From positions 1 to 46,406 of the forward strand of contig JAFRSW010000007.1 of NCBI GenBank assembly GCA_017427385.1: a stretch of DNA of 46,406 nt, in the 5' to 3' direction. Source of the DNA: Bacteroidales bacterium (GTDB taxonomy: Bacteria > Bacteroidota > Bacteroidia > Bacteroidales > UBA932). Position 1 is the stretch's first letter. Each line of letters starts with the position of its first letter. Both the position numbers and the translations under genes were made by a program. Below the pieces are notes generated by a model that was given only the letters and a program-made list of their open reading frames with translations, was not told where the DNA came from and made no database searches. Shown here one piece after another: positions 8,249 to 17,078 of this stretch.

Positions 8249-8280
8249 AACGTCCACACAGGGCGTTCATATCATTTTTG
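8249..8280 (+). terminator. Possible terminator after the amidase gene
   Basis: Stem AACGTCC (8249-8255) and GGGCGTT (8261-8267) with one G-U pair and a 5-nt loop, followed after a few bases by ATTTTTG. The T-run is not directly next to the stem, so termination strength is uncertain. Confidence 0.35.
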
Positions 8281-8376
8281 GTTAGTTGTAAAGTATTGAT
8301 AATAAGCGAGTTATATCAATTCGGAAACGTGTCTATATTTCCTTGTATATAAGTCATTAAAAATTAATATGCAATA

Positions 8377-8408
8377 GTTAAAAAAAAAATTTTTGACTTT
8401 TTTTTAAC
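8377..8408. repeat. Inverted repeat in the dnaA upstream region
   Basis: Arms GTTAAAAAAAA (8377-8387) and TTTTTTTTAAC (8398-8408) are perfect complements, spacer 10 nt, ending 22 bp before dnaA. The rest of the 215-bp gap (8216-8430) is AT-rich; I see no TTATCCACA-type DnaA boxes and only an imperfect -7 candidate (CATTTTTG, 8409-8416). Confidence 0.5.
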
Positions 8409-8430
8409 CATTTTTGCACAGTAAAAATCT

Positions 8431-9849
8431 ATGGAAAATATAGGGAATCATATAGACCGTTGGAACAACTGTCTGCAGATCATCTCGCAGATAGTTGAAC
8501 CCCAGCATTTCGAGACCTGGTTCAAGAAAATCAGGCCGGTTTCCCTTATAGATTCCACGCTGACCGTAGAGGTCCCGTCAGATTTTTTCCGCGAATATCT
8601 TGAAGAGTCTTATCTCGATGTTATCAAGAAAACTCTCAAGAGGGTAATAGGTGCCGATGCAAGGCTCAACTACCTGATCCGCCCGGTTAGCAATCAGCAG
8701 GCGATGCGCCTGCCCGAAGGCCCCGGCAACCCGCCTGTCAACAGGTCAGTCAATATCAGCAGTTACCAGCCTTCCGGCAATCCCGGACCGTTCGTGTATC
8801 CAGGTCTCCAGAAGATCCAGATAGATCCCAGGCTCCTGCCGGTCTACAATTTCGAGAATCTCGTTTCGGGAGACTGCAACAAACTTGCTATTTCCGCCGG
8901 GTCCGACATCGCCCGCAATCCGGGCAAGACCCCTTTCAATCCGCTGTTCATTTTCGGTGGCCCCGGCCTGGGCAAGACCCATGTGGCAAACGCCATCGGC
9001 CTTGCCATCAAAGAGAAGTATCCGGATCTTGTGGTGCTTTATGTAACCGGCAACGAGTTCAAGACCCAATACATGGATGCCGTGTATGTGCGCAACAAGC
9101 TCACCGATTTCCTTGCCTTCTATATGAAAATAGATGTCCTCATCATCGACGACATCCAGGATCTCGTGGGGCAGGGCAACCAGACGGCGTTCTTCAACGT
9201 CTTCAACCATCTGCACCAGAACTCCAAGCAACTCATCCTCACATCCGACCGTTCTCCCGCAGAACTCCAGAATTTCGAGGACAGGCTGCTTTCCAGGTTC
9301 AAATGGGGGCTTTCGGTCGAACTGACGCATCCCGACTATGAAACCCGCCTTGCAATGCTCAAGGCCCGTGCTTTCAGGGAAGGAATGAACATAGGAGAAG
9401 ACGTGCTTCAGTATCTGGCTTCCAACATCCAGACAAATTTCCGCGAACTGGAAGGAGCTCTCATTTCCGTGGCTGCCTACTCAGCCCTCTCAAAGGAAGA
9501 GAACTCCATCGAGCTTGCTTCGAGGGTGACCCGGAAGATCGTAGGCGAAGACACCAGCAACATCACCATCGACAAGGTGCAGAAGGCTGTATGCGACTAC
9601 TTCAACATCACCCGCGATGCTCTTCTTTCCATGTCGCGCAAGCGCCAGATAGTGCAGGCACGCCAGATATCCATGTACTTGTGCAGGAACCTTATAACCA
9701 ATTGCTCGCTGTCTACCATCGGTGCCGAGAGCGGAGGCAAAGATCATGCGACGGTCCTCCACGCCTGCGCGACGGTCACAGACCTTATGGCAACCGACAA
9801 GTTCTTTAAGAAGTATGTGAGCGACCTGGAAAAAATCTTACACGTATGA
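8431..9849 (+). CDS. dnaA: Chromosomal replication initiator protein DnaA
   Basis: AAA+ ATPase that binds DnaA boxes and opens the origin. The 472 residues show domain I (ISQIVEPQHFETWFKKIRP), a Pro/Gly-rich domain II (about 95-140), the AAA+ core with P-loop GGPGLGKT at 176-183, Walker B VLIIDDIQ, the sensor region TSDRSP and arginine-containing box VII (RLLSRFKWG), and the domain IV DNA-binding signature near the C-terminus (AESGGKDHATVLHACATV). Length and motifs are normal. Its stop overlaps the next start (ATGA, 9846-9849), so pepD is translationally coupled. dnaN is not next to it. No oriC can be assigned in the window. Confidence 0.98.
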   Translation: MENIGNHIDRWNNCLQIISQIVEPQHFETWFKKIRPVSLIDSTLTVEVPSDFFREYLEESYLDVIKKTLKRVIGADARLNYLIRPVSNQQAMRLPEGPGNPPVNRSVNISSYQPSGNPGPFVYPGLQKIQIDPRLLPVYNFENLVSGDCNKLAISAGSDIARNPGKTPFNPLFIFGGPGLGKTHVANAIGLAIKEKYPDLVVLYVTGNEFKTQYMDAVYVRNKLTDFLAFYMKIDVLIIDDIQDLVGQGNQTAFFNVFNHLHQNSKQLILTSDRSPAELQNFEDRLLSRFKWGLSVELTHPDYETRLAMLKARAFREGMNIGEDVLQYLASNIQTNFRELEGALISVAAYSALSKEENSIELASRVTRKIVGEDTSNITIDKVQKAVCDYFNITRDALLSMSRKRQIVQARQISMYLCRNLITNCSLSTIGAESGGKDHATVLHACATVTDLMATDKFFKKYVSDLEKILHV

Positions 9850-11270
9850 CATCCGAATCGGTTTTAGACATTTTCAAGCGGATAACACGCATCCCGCGCG
9901 AATCCGGAAAAGAAGCTCCCATGACGGAGTTTCTTTGCGCTTGGGCGGAAGAGCATTCCCTGGAATACAAGAAGGATGCTATCGGCAATGTGCTGATTAT
10001 CAAACCGGCATCTCCAGGTAAGGAGAATGTGCCGGCCATCGTGCTCCAGGCCCACCAGGACATGGTTTGCGAGAAGAATGCAGGTTTCGATTTCGACTTC
10101 GGCAAGGATCCCATCCCATATGAGATCGAGGATGGCTGGATGATAGCTAAGAATACCACACTCGGTGCCGACGACGGCATCGGCGTGGCAGCATGTCTTG
10201 CTCTCATGGAGAGTGATACTCCCTGCGGACGCATCGAGAGCCTCTTCACCATCTCCGAAGAAACCGGAATGGACGGAGCCAACGCCCTTGAGGAGGGCTT
10301 CTTCACCGGCAAAACCCTCATCAACCTCGATTCCGAAGATGAAGGCCAGCTGTTCATAGGCTGCGCCGGTGGGGAGCATACAGATGCATATTTCCACTAT
10401 TCCACGGAAAGGATCAAGATGGGCACCAAGGCCATCGAGCTCACGGTCGACGGAGGAATAGGCGGCCATAGCGGGGACGACATCAACAAGCACCGCGCTA
10501 ATACAGTCAAGATTCTTTCCGATTTCCTGGCCGGAGAACCGGCTTCCGGATTCCAGCTGGTCAGCCTGGTCGGAGGAGGGAAGTCCAACGCCATCGCACG
10601 CGAGTGCAAGGCGGTTATCGCCACTAAGGATATAGTTGGAATCTCCGGCCGTTTCGGCGCCTACGGCAACAAGGTTAAGGCAGAATATGCCGAAACCGAA
10701 CCCGGGCTGGACTTCTCCGTGAATGAGGTCCGGGCCGGCCATAAGGCCATCGATGCCAAGACCACCGCTTTCCTTCTTTCCGCGCTCGCGAAATGCCCTC
10801 ACGGCATGATAAAGATGAGCCCGGACATCGAGGGGCTCGTGCAGACATCCACCAATCTGGCTGCAGTAAGCATGCCCGAGAAGGGTATTATTAAAGTAGC
10901 AACCAGCCAGCGCAGCAGCGTGGTTGCCGAGTTGGATGAATTGGTGGAGCAAGTGGCCGACATCTTCCGTGAGGCGGGCGCCGATGTAGACTGCTACAGC
11001 AAGTATCCAGGGTGGAACCCCAACCTTAAATCCCACATCCTGCAGCAGAGCGTGAGGTCGTACCGTAAGCTTTTCAGCCAGGAACCGCTTGTACTGGCGA
11101 TTCACGCCGGCCTGGAATGCGGGCTCTTCCTCGAGAAATTCCCGGATCTGGACATGATATCCTTCGGTCCTACTCTCCGCGGGGTGCATGCTCCCGGAGA
11201 GAAGCTTGAACTGGCCTCGATGGACAAATTCGTTAAACTTCTGGACGACGTGGTATGCAACTTCAAATAG
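9846..11270 (+). CDS. pepD: Aminoacyl-histidine dipeptidase (PepD, M20 family)
   Basis: Cytosolic di-zinc dipeptidase (Xaa-His dipeptidase, M20). Metal and catalytic motifs are present in order: QAHQDMVCE (His ligand and catalytic Asp), TTLGADDGIG (bridging Asp), SEETGMDGA (catalytic Glu and ligand Glu), LDSEDEG and, near the end, HAGLECGLF. The 474-residue length is typical. The start overlaps the end of dnaA by 4 nt and the end overlaps rpe by 16 nt, so the three genes form a tightly coupled unit. Peptide use as a nitrogen and carbon source fits a Bacteroidota gut or animal lifestyle, but nothing here shows a link to replication. Confidence 0.93.
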   Translation: MTSESVLDIFKRITRIPRESGKEAPMTEFLCAWAEEHSLEYKKDAIGNVLIIKPASPGKENVPAIVLQAHQDMVCEKNAGFDFDFGKDPIPYEIEDGWMIAKNTTLGADDGIGVAACLALMESDTPCGRIESLFTISEETGMDGANALEEGFFTGKTLINLDSEDEGQLFIGCAGGEHTDAYFHYSTERIKMGTKAIELTVDGGIGGHSGDDINKHRANTVKILSDFLAGEPASGFQLVSLVGGGKSNAIARECKAVIATKDIVGISGRFGAYGNKVKAEYAETEPGLDFSVNEVRAGHKAIDAKTTAFLLSALAKCPHGMIKMSPDIEGLVQTSTNLAAVSMPEKGIIKVATSQRSSVVAELDELVEQVADIFREAGADVDCYSKYPGWNPNLKSHILQQSVRSYRKLFSQEPLVLAIHAGLECGLFLEKFPDLDMISFGPTLRGVHAPGEKLELASMDKFVKLLDDVVCNFK

Positions 11271-11917
11271 CCCCTTCAATCCTGTCCGCAGATTTTTCCG
11301 CGCTTGGGAAAGACATAGAAATGCTTAACGGCTGCGCCGATCTTATCCATCTGGACGTCATGGACGGCACATTCGTGCCTAATATCTCATTTGGTTTTCC
11401 GGTCATAGAAGCCGTGAGCAAAATTGCAACCATCCCCATGGACGCACACCTCATGGTGGTGCATCCGGAAAGATGGGTTGGGCGCTGCGCGGAGCTTGGC
11501 GTGAAGATGATGAGCTTCCACCAGGAGGCCGCCGGAGACGAAACAGGAGCCATCCTGGCCGATATTCGTGCCCATGGAATGAAGGCAGGCCTCGTGATCA
11601 ATCCTGATATCCCGGTAGAGAATCTCTTCCCTTACATCGGGCAGGCGGACTACTTCCTGATAATGTCTGTTTTCGCCGGCTTCGGCGGACAGAAATTCAT
11701 ACCGGAAAGCCTGGATAAGATCAAAGCACTCAAGAAAGAATTGGGCAGCAGGGGAAACGATGCGCCCATCGAGGTGGATGGGGGAGTGAATGCAGAGAAT
11801 GCACAACTTCTGAAAAATACCGGAGCCAGCATTCTGGTAGCCGGGAGTTCAGTCTTCAACGCTGTTGATCCTGCAGAAGCAATCGCTACGCTTCGAGGTG
11901 GAACACGTGATTGTTGA
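11255..11917 (+). CDS. rpe: Ribulose-phosphate 3-epimerase
   Basis: Interconverts D-ribulose 5-phosphate and D-xylulose 5-phosphate in the pentose phosphate pathway. A 220-residue TIM barrel: N-terminal IAPSILSADFSALG, metal/catalytic LDVMDGTFVPNISFG, DAHLMV, SVFAGFGGQKF phosphate loop and EVDGGVN with the catalytic Asp. The ATG at 11255 lies 16 nt before the pepD stop, and this start is required for the QIAPSILSADF beginning. Its last 32 bp overlap the 3' end of the convergent birA gene. Confidence 0.96.
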   Translation: MQLQIAPSILSADFSALGKDIEMLNGCADLIHLDVMDGTFVPNISFGFPVIEAVSKIATIPMDAHLMVVHPERWVGRCAELGVKMMSFHQEAAGDETGAILADIRAHGMKAGLVINPDIPVENLFPYIGQADYFLIMSVFAGFGGQKFIPESLDKIKALKKELGSRGNDAPIEVDGGVNAENAQLLKNTGASILVAGSSVFNAVDPAEAIATLRGGTRDC

Positions 11918-12521
11918 ACTCCATTTCCAACTCGTTATAGCCGTCGGGGACGCTCAACTGGGCAACCCGGCGGCAAATAATTTTATAGAGACGGAGCAGG
12001 GTGGCCTCAAGGTCGTAACGGCGCCCTGTAAGCATGTGAAGCGAAATTGGGTTGGGAAGGGACGGATCGAAACTGGCCTGATTCAGGTTAATCCCGATTC
12101 CCACTATGCTGCTGCCAACATTGTGGCCATCCAGGATATTCTCGATAAGCATTCCGCAGATTTTACGGTCTCCCACCCAAATGTCGTTCGGCCACTTGAT
12201 GCGGGACTCTATCCCTTCCTCCGTCAGGAAATCCCGGATTGAGAGTGTAGCGACATACGTGATGCGCAGAGCATCGGCAACGGCAAGAGCCGGAATGCCG
12301 TCCTGCCCGAAACGTATCAGGAGGCTGAATGTGAGGTTCTCGTCCTTGGGGGAAATCCATGTATGCGTGCCCTGACCACGGCCTGCGGTCTGAAACCGCG
12401 CTGCTATAACTGACAAATTGGCAAGACCCTCCAGCCCCCTGCGTATGTCGGAATTCGTGGAATCAGTGGTGTCCAGCCATTGTATTGGAAAAGAATCGTA
12501 TGATTTCTTCGTTTTTGTCAT
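11886..12521 (-). CDS. birA: Biotin--[acetyl-CoA-carboxylase] ligase, monofunctional
   Basis: Activates biotin with ATP and attaches it to the acceptor lysine of biotin carboxyl carrier proteins. Seen: DTTDSTNSDIRRG start region, biotin/AMP loop GRGQGTHTW, catalytic-Lys region IKWPNDIWVGDRKICGML, and GIGINLNQ. About 211 residues, and no N-terminal winged-helix, so it is a class I ligase without repressor function. Start set at ATG 12521: an upstream in-frame ATG (12659) would run through the ftsH 5' end and the promoter. Faces ftsH at its 5' end and overlaps rpe by 32 bp at its 3' end. The C-terminal domain is short. Confidence 0.93.
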   Translation of the reverse strand: MTKTKKSYDSFPIQWLDTTDSTNSDIRRGLEGLANLSVIAARFQTAGRGQGTHTWISPKDENLTFSLLIRFGQDGIPALAVADALRITYVATLSIRDFLTEEGIESRIKWPNDIWVGDRKICGMLIENILDGHNVGSSIVGIGINLNQASFDPSLPNPISLHMLTGRRYDLEATLLRLYKIICRRVAQLSVPDGYNELEMEFNNHVFHLEA

Positions 12522-12529
12522 TATATTTG
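12522..12529 (+). promoter_or_regulatory. -7 box of ftsH-cdsA-psd
   Basis: TATATTTG, a full match to TAnnTTTG, with no clear -33 TTTG. The start point near 12533 gives a leader of about 32 nt before the ATG at 12565. It faces the birA -7 box 12 bp away. Confidence 0.5.
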
Positions 12530-12541
12530 TATGATTAAGCG

Positions 12542-12549
12542 CAAAGTTA
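12542..12549 (-). promoter_or_regulatory. -7 box of birA
   Basis: Minus-strand TAACTTTG (complement of 12542-12549). The start point near 12538 gives a leader of about 17 nt to ATG 12521. The birA and ftsH start points are only a few bases apart, so the two promoters cannot be occupied together. Confidence 0.5.
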
Positions 12550-12564
12550 CAATTAATATAGCAA

Positions 12565-14496
12565 ATGGCAGATAAAAAGAATAAGAAGAAAGTAATCCGC
12601 TTCAATTTTTCTTGGATATACTTCATCCTCATACTTGCTATCGGATATCTATTGTTCAATAACAGCGGTCCCGGACCTCAGAAGGTCGAATGGGCCGGTG
12701 TGAAGCAGATGATCCTAGATGGAGACGTGAAGGAGATTCACTTCGTACGTAATGACTACAAGGGGAATGTGACAATCAAGCCCGAAGCGCTCGGCAAGTA
12801 TTCCGAACTCTTCCCCGGCGGGCAGGTTCCTTCCAAATCTCCTCATTTTACCTTCCTCGTATCCGACAAGTTCGACGCGGAAGTGGAATTCGAGACCTTG
12901 AATTCCGAACTCCAGATATCCCAGCCCGAAGCGAATCCGGTAAAGATTATCATGGAGAACGACTCCAAGATGTGGCGCAACATGCTGGATTGGCTCCTTT
13001 GGCCTATCCTTCTGATAGTCATGTGGATATGGATGTTCCGCGGCATGGGTAACGCTATGGGCGGAAAGGGCCAAGGTGGCCCCGGAGGCGGTATTTTCAA
13101 CGTCGGCCGCTCCACTGGAAAGCTTGCGGACAAGAATACGGTCAACGTCACCTTCAAGGATGTCGCAGGCCTCTACGGAGCCAAGGAGGAGGTCATGGAA
13201 ATAGTGGACTTCCTGAAGAATCCCCAGAAGTATACTGCCCTCGGCGGAAAGATTCCTAAGGGTGCGCTCCTGGTAGGCCCTCCCGGAACCGGCAAGACAT
13301 TGCTTGCAAAGGCCGTAGCAGGCGAGGCCAACGTTCCCTTCTTCTCCATCAGCGGTTCAGACTTTGTGGAGATGTTCGTAGGCGTGGGTGCGAGCCGCGT
13401 ACGCGACCTTTTCGCCCAGGCCAAGGAAAAGGCTCCCTGCATAGTGTTCATCGACGAAATAGACGCCGTAGGACGCGCCAGGGGCAAGAATGTCGGCTGG
13501 TCTTCCAACGACGAAAGGGAAAATACCCTGAATCAGCTTCTCACGGAGATGGACGGATTCGGCACCAACAGCGGTGTCATCGTGCTTGCTGCCACCAACC
13601 GTGCAGACATCCTGGACAAGGCCCTGATGCGTGCCGGCCGTTTCGACCGACAGATCCACGTCGAGCTCCCCGAACTGAAGGAGCGCCAGGAGATCTTCCA
13701 GGTGCACCTGCGCGGGCTCAAGCTTGCCAACGACTTCGACATGGAGTTCATGGCCAAGCATACGCCCGGGTTCTCCGGCGCCGACATTGCCAACGTTTGC
13801 AACGAGGCGGCCCTGACGGCAGCCCGCAAGAACAAGAAGGCCATAGAGAAGCAGGACTTCCTCGACGCCGTCGACAGGATAGTGGGCGGCCTCGAGCGCA
13901 AGAACTCCACCATCATGACACCCGCCGAAAAACGCACTACAGCCTATCACGAGGCCGGTCATGCGGTGGTCGGATGGCTCCTTCCATATGCCGATCCGGT
14001 GTTCAAGGTGAGCCTAATCCCCAGAGGACAGGCCCTTGGCCTTACATGGAGCCTTCCCAGCGAAAGGAAGATACTCCCCAAGTCCTGGATGATGGACGAG
14101 ATGTGCACCCTGATAGGTGGCCGCGTGGCCGAGGAAATCATAAATGGTGAACCGGCATCCGGAGCGCTGAACGATCTCGAGAGGCTCACTAACATAGCCT
14201 ACAGCATGGTTCAGTTCTACGGCATGAGCGACAAGGTGGGCCAGCTTTCCTTCTACGACTCCACCGGCGCCCGCGGATACGAGATGGTCAAGCCTTACTC
14301 CGAGAAGACCGCCGAACTTATGGACAGTGAGGTGAAGGCTCTGGTCGGAGAGGTTCACAAACGCACTCTGAAGATACTCACAGACCACCGTGAGGCATTC
14401 GAAAAGGTTGCCGAGATGCTTCTGGACAAGGAAGTCATCTTCGCTGAAGATATAGAGGCCATACTCGGGCCGAAGGTTAAAGCGGAGGAAGCATAA
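12565..14496 (+). CDS. ftsH: ATP-dependent zinc metalloprotease FtsH
   Basis: Membrane-anchored AAA+ protease that degrades membrane and regulatory proteins. 643 residues: basic N-terminus, first membrane helix (about 14-32), periplasmic domain, second membrane helix (about 140-157), Gly-rich linker, AAA+ core with P-loop GPPGTGKT at about 238-245, Walker [12 protein letters not shown], second-region-of-homology [20 protein letters not shown], and zinc site HEAGH at 462-466. All key residues are intact. First gene of an operon: its TAA overlaps the next ATG by 1 nt (TAATG). The pairing of ftsH with phospholipid genes fits the E. coli role of FtsH in lipid/LPS balance, but a regulatory link here is inference. 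Confidence 0.98.
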   Translation: MADKKNKKKVIRFNFSWIYFILILAIGYLLFNNSGPGPQKVEWAGVKQMILDGDVKEIHFVRNDYKGNVTIKPEALGKYSELFPGGQVPSKSPHFTFLVSDKFDAEVEFETLNSELQISQPEANPVKIIMENDSKMWRNMLDWLLWPILLIVMWIWMFRGMGNAMGGKGQGGPGGGIFNVGRSTGKLADKNTVNVTFKDVAGLYGAKEEVMEIVDFLKNPQKYTALGGKIPKGALLVGPPGTGKTLLAKAVAGEANVPFFSISGSDFVEMFVGVGASRVRDLFAQAKEKAPCIVFIDEIDAVGRARGKNVGWSSNDERENTLNQLLTEMDGFGTNSGVIVLAATNRADILDKALMRAGRFDRQIHVELPELKERQEIFQVHLRGLKLANDFDMEFMAKHTPGFSGADIANVCNEAALTAARKNKKAIEKQDFLDAVDRIVGGLERKNSTIMTPAEKRTTAYHEAGHAVVGWLLPYADPVFKVSLIPRGQALGLTWSLPSERKILPKSWMMDEMCTLIGGRVAEEIINGEPASGALNDLERLTNIAYSMVQFYGMSDKVGQLSFYDSTGARGYEMVKPYSEKTAELMDSEVKALVGEVHKRTLKILTDHREAFEKVAEMLLDKEVIFAEDIEAILGPKVKAEEA

Positions 14497-15179
14497 TGAA
14501 ACCTTTTGCCGTCAGAACCATTTCCGGAACAGTCTTCGTGGCAGTCATGCTCACGGGGCTGCTGGTTAATGCGCGTCTGTTTGGCTTGCTGACATCCATT
14601 ATGGCGTTCGGGATGCTTTATGAGTACATCATCATGCCCCGGAAGGCCGGCTGGAAGGTCACCGGATGGAATGCCGCTGCATACTATACCGTAGGCACGG
14701 TTTACATCATCGGTGCCATGGTCGTACTCAATTTCCTGGCTTTCAGCAGCGGCACATTTTCAGGCATCCTGCCTCTGTGCTTCTTCCTCCTGATATGGAG
14801 CTCTGATGTGGGCGCATATTGCGTTGGAAGCACACTTGGAAAACGTTTCTGTAGCCGCAAGATGGCTCCGACCATATCTCCCAACAAGACATGGACGGGG
14901 TTTTGGGGCGGACTGATTTTCTGCATCGCGGCCGCGGCCATCATGAAAGCCTGCGGCATGCTGGAATTCCCTCTGGTCCATTGCCTTGCATTCGCAGTCC
15001 TGGTGGGCTGTGTCGGGATGCTCGGGGATCTCCTTGAATCCGCCTGGAAACGATTCTTTGGCGTAAAGGATTCCGGCAATGTCATTCCCGGGCACGGGGG
15101 CATGCTGGACCGTTTCGACAGCTCCCTGGCCGCCATTCCGGTCGGGACTCTTTATCTCTTGATATTTAATCTGATATGA
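14496..15179 (+). CDS. cdsA: Phosphatidate cytidylyltransferase
   Basis: Makes CDP-diacylglycerol from CTP and phosphatidic acid, the branch point for phosphatidylethanolamine and acidic phospholipids. 227 residues, shorter than the E. coli enzyme (about 285), with about six hydrophobic helices. Motifs: SPNKTWTGFWGG and the CDS signature SAWKRFFGVKDSGNVIPGHG followed by GGMLDRFDS. Starts 1 nt inside the ftsH stop and overlaps psd by 4 nt (ATGA), so it is coupled on both sides. Confidence 0.95.
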   Translation: MKPFAVRTISGTVFVAVMLTGLLVNARLFGLLTSIMAFGMLYEYIIMPRKAGWKVTGWNAAAYYTVGTVYIIGAMVVLNFLAFSSGTFSGILPLCFFLLIWSSDVGAYCVGSTLGKRFCSRKMAPTISPNKTWTGFWGGLIFCIAAAAIMKACGMLEFPLVHCLAFAVLVGCVGMLGDLLESAWKRFFGVKDSGNVIPGHGGMLDRFDSSLAAIPVGTLYLLIFNLI

Positions 15180-15841
15180 GTTTGCCGAAGTTAGACAAGA
15201 ACTCCTACGGAACCCTGGCGGTTGTTTTCATGATCGCAGCCGTGTTCATCTTCGTGATGAACAGGTTTGTTGATGTCGCATGGCTGAGATGGACGCTGAT
15301 AGTCCTGGCATGGCTGTTCTGCATCTGGCAGCTGTTCTTCTTCCGCGTTCCGGACAGGACAGCGGCCGGTAGCGATACCATAGTGAGCTCGGCCGCAGAC
15401 GGAAAGGTGGTGATCATAGACGAAGTCTTTGAAGATGAGTACCTTAAACGAGACTGCAAGAGGGTGTCCGTCTATATGGACTTCTTCGACGTGCATGCCA
15501 ATTTCTGGCCTGTTACAGGAGAGGTTACATATTACTGTTATCATCCTGGAAAGCATTTCCTGGCCTTCAAGCCCAAGGCATCCGAAGAGAATGAGCACAC
15601 CAGCACCTGCATACGCACTGCATCCGGCACGGAAGTGCTCTTCAAGCAGCACGCAGGCACCTTTGCACGCAGGATAGTGAATTACGCGAAACCTGGCCTC
15701 AAGGTCAAGGCAGGGGAGCAGTGCGGAATCATAAAGTTCGGATCGAGGATGGATATCTTCCTTCCCCTGGATGCAAATATAAAAGTCAGTCTGGGAGACC
15801 TTACGAAGGCCTGCGAGACGGTTATTGCTCAGATTCGATAA
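15176..15841 (+). CDS. psd: Phosphatidylserine decarboxylase (short type)
   Basis: Converts phosphatidylserine to phosphatidylethanolamine with a pyruvoyl cofactor formed by self-cleavage. 221 residues, the compact form; N-terminal membrane hairpin (about 13-60), central FFDVHANFWPVTGEV motif, and the cleavage region IKFGSRMDIFLP where Ser of G-S becomes the pyruvoyl group. It follows cdsA with a 4-nt overlap; pssA is not in the window. Its 3' end overlaps the convergent ispG by 20 bp. Confidence 0.94.
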   Translation: MSLPKLDKNSYGTLAVVFMIAAVFIFVMNRFVDVAWLRWTLIVLAWLFCIWQLFFFRVPDRTAAGSDTIVSSAADGKVVIIDEVFEDEYLKRDCKRVSVYMDFFDVHANFWPVTGEVTYYCYHPGKHFLAFKPKASEENEHTSTCIRTASGTEVLFKQHAGTFARRIVNYAKPGLKVKAGEQCGIIKFGSRMDIFLPLDANIKVSLGDLTKACETVIAQIR

Positions 15842-17078
15842 GCTCCAGGAGTCTGTCCGGAGCTTCATCTTCAGGAATGTGCCTCAGGACGGGCACATTC
15901 TTTTTATATATACTGACCTTGCCGTTCCCTTCTCCAACGTATCCCCAGTCGGCGTCAGCCATCTCGCCAGGGCCGTTCACGATGCAGCCCATCACAGCGA
16001 TTACCATACCCTTCAGATGGGACGTGCGTGCCTTGACCTTCTCGAAGGCGTCCTGAAGGTTGTACATGGTGCGTCCGCAGCCCGGGCAGGCTATGTATTC
16101 GGGCTTATAGAACCTGCGGCGGGACGCCTGCAGGATTTCGTCGGCCAGATATGCATCGAACTCCGCTCCAAGACCGGTATCGAGCTTTATATCGTCTTTC
16201 CTGTGCATAAGGAGGGACGGGCCGAAGTCGCATGCGGCATCCAGAATTACGCGTTCCCGTCCCTGGGGCATGCTTATGGACTTTCCGCCGTACCTTTCTG
16301 CCAAATATCTTGCTACAGGAATCTCGGCCAGAGGGTCTTCGGTAAGGGAAACGCGGACAGTATTGCCTATGCCCTGTTCCAGAAGGGTAGCAATGCCAAC
16401 GCAGGATTTGATGCGGCCGCTGTCGCCGTTACCGGCCTCGGTTACCCCGAGGTGCATGGGGAAGACCACCCCGGATTCCTGCATCATCTTATAGAGCAGC
16501 TGGTAAGCCTCCACCATCACTATCGTGTTGCTGGACTTCAGGGACACCACAACCTGGTAGAAATCGTTCTCTACACACATCTGCAGCCATTCCATCGCGG
16601 CCTTTGCCATGGCCAGGGGAGTGTTGCCGTAAAGATCGGTGATGTATTTGCCCAGAGACCCGTGATTGAGGCCAATGCGGATCGCCGTGCCGTATTCCTT
16701 ACACACTGCTATCAGCTCGGCGAAACGGGCCTTTGCCGTCTCGTGGTCCGGATGGAAATTGCCGGGATTGATACGCACCTTCTCGACGGTTTTCGCAACT
16801 GCTATGGCTGTTTCCGAAGAGAAATGGATGTCTGCCACGAGGGGAGTCAGGATGCCTTCAGAACGCAGCCTGTCCTTAATTTCGGCAATGCACGGGACGT
16901 CTTTCATTCCCGGCACCGTAATGCGGATAAGTTCCGCTCCGGCAGCGCTCATAGCCCTGCACTGGGCTACAGTGGCATCTATATCGTATGTGTGGGTATT
17001 GCACATCGTCTGAACGACGATATGCCCCGGTTCTCCTATTATCAGGTCTTTACCGATCCTTACTTTCAATGTCTCCAT
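15822..17078 (-). CDS. ispG: 4-hydroxy-3-methylbut-2-enyl diphosphate synthase IspG (shortened form)
   Basis: [4Fe-4S] enzyme of the MEP isoprenoid pathway, reducing MEcPP to HMBPP. Seen: N-terminal TIM barrel (TMCNTHTYDIDATVAQ, VADIHFSS, KVRINPGNF, RIGLNHGSLG, VTEAGNGDSG, RVSLTEDPLAEIPVA) and C-terminal cluster domain (IACPGCGRTMYNLQ, MGCIVNGPGEMADADWGYVG). The sequence style is that of the Bacteroidota/plant large form, which usually carries an extra A* domain and exceeds 600 residues; here the part between RVSLTEDP and CPGC is only about 85 residues and the protein is 418. All cluster cysteines remain. ATG 17078 lies 29 nt inside the preceding gene. Last gene of a seven-gene minus operon. 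Confidence 0.95.
   Translation of the reverse strand: METLKVRIGKDLIIGEPGHIVVQTMCNTHTYDIDATVAQCRAMSAAGAELIRITVPGMKDVPCIAEIKDRLRSEGILTPLVADIHFSSETAIAVAKTVEKVRINPGNFHPDHETAKARFAELIAVCKEYGTAIRIGLNHGSLGKYITDLYGNTPLAMAKAAMEWLQMCVENDFYQVVVSLKSSNTIVMVEAYQLLYKMMQESGVVFPMHLGVTEAGNGDSGRIKSCVGIATLLEQGIGNTVRVSLTEDPLAEIPVARYLAERYGGKSISMPQGRERVILDAACDFGPSLLMHRKDDIKLDTGLGAEFDAYLADEILQASRRRFYKPEYIACPGCGRTMYNLQDAFEKVKARTSHLKGMVIAVMGCIVNGPGEMADADWGYVGEGNGKVSIYKKNVPVLRHIPEDEAPDRLLELIESEQ

Noticed and set aside
8216-8430. Replication origin next to dnaA
   Set aside because: No DnaA boxes or GC-poor repeat cluster of the usual kind; only one A/T inverted repeat.
9864-11279. 471-codon open frame on the minus strand
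   Set aside because: Antisense to pepD, which has all M20 metal and catalytic motifs.
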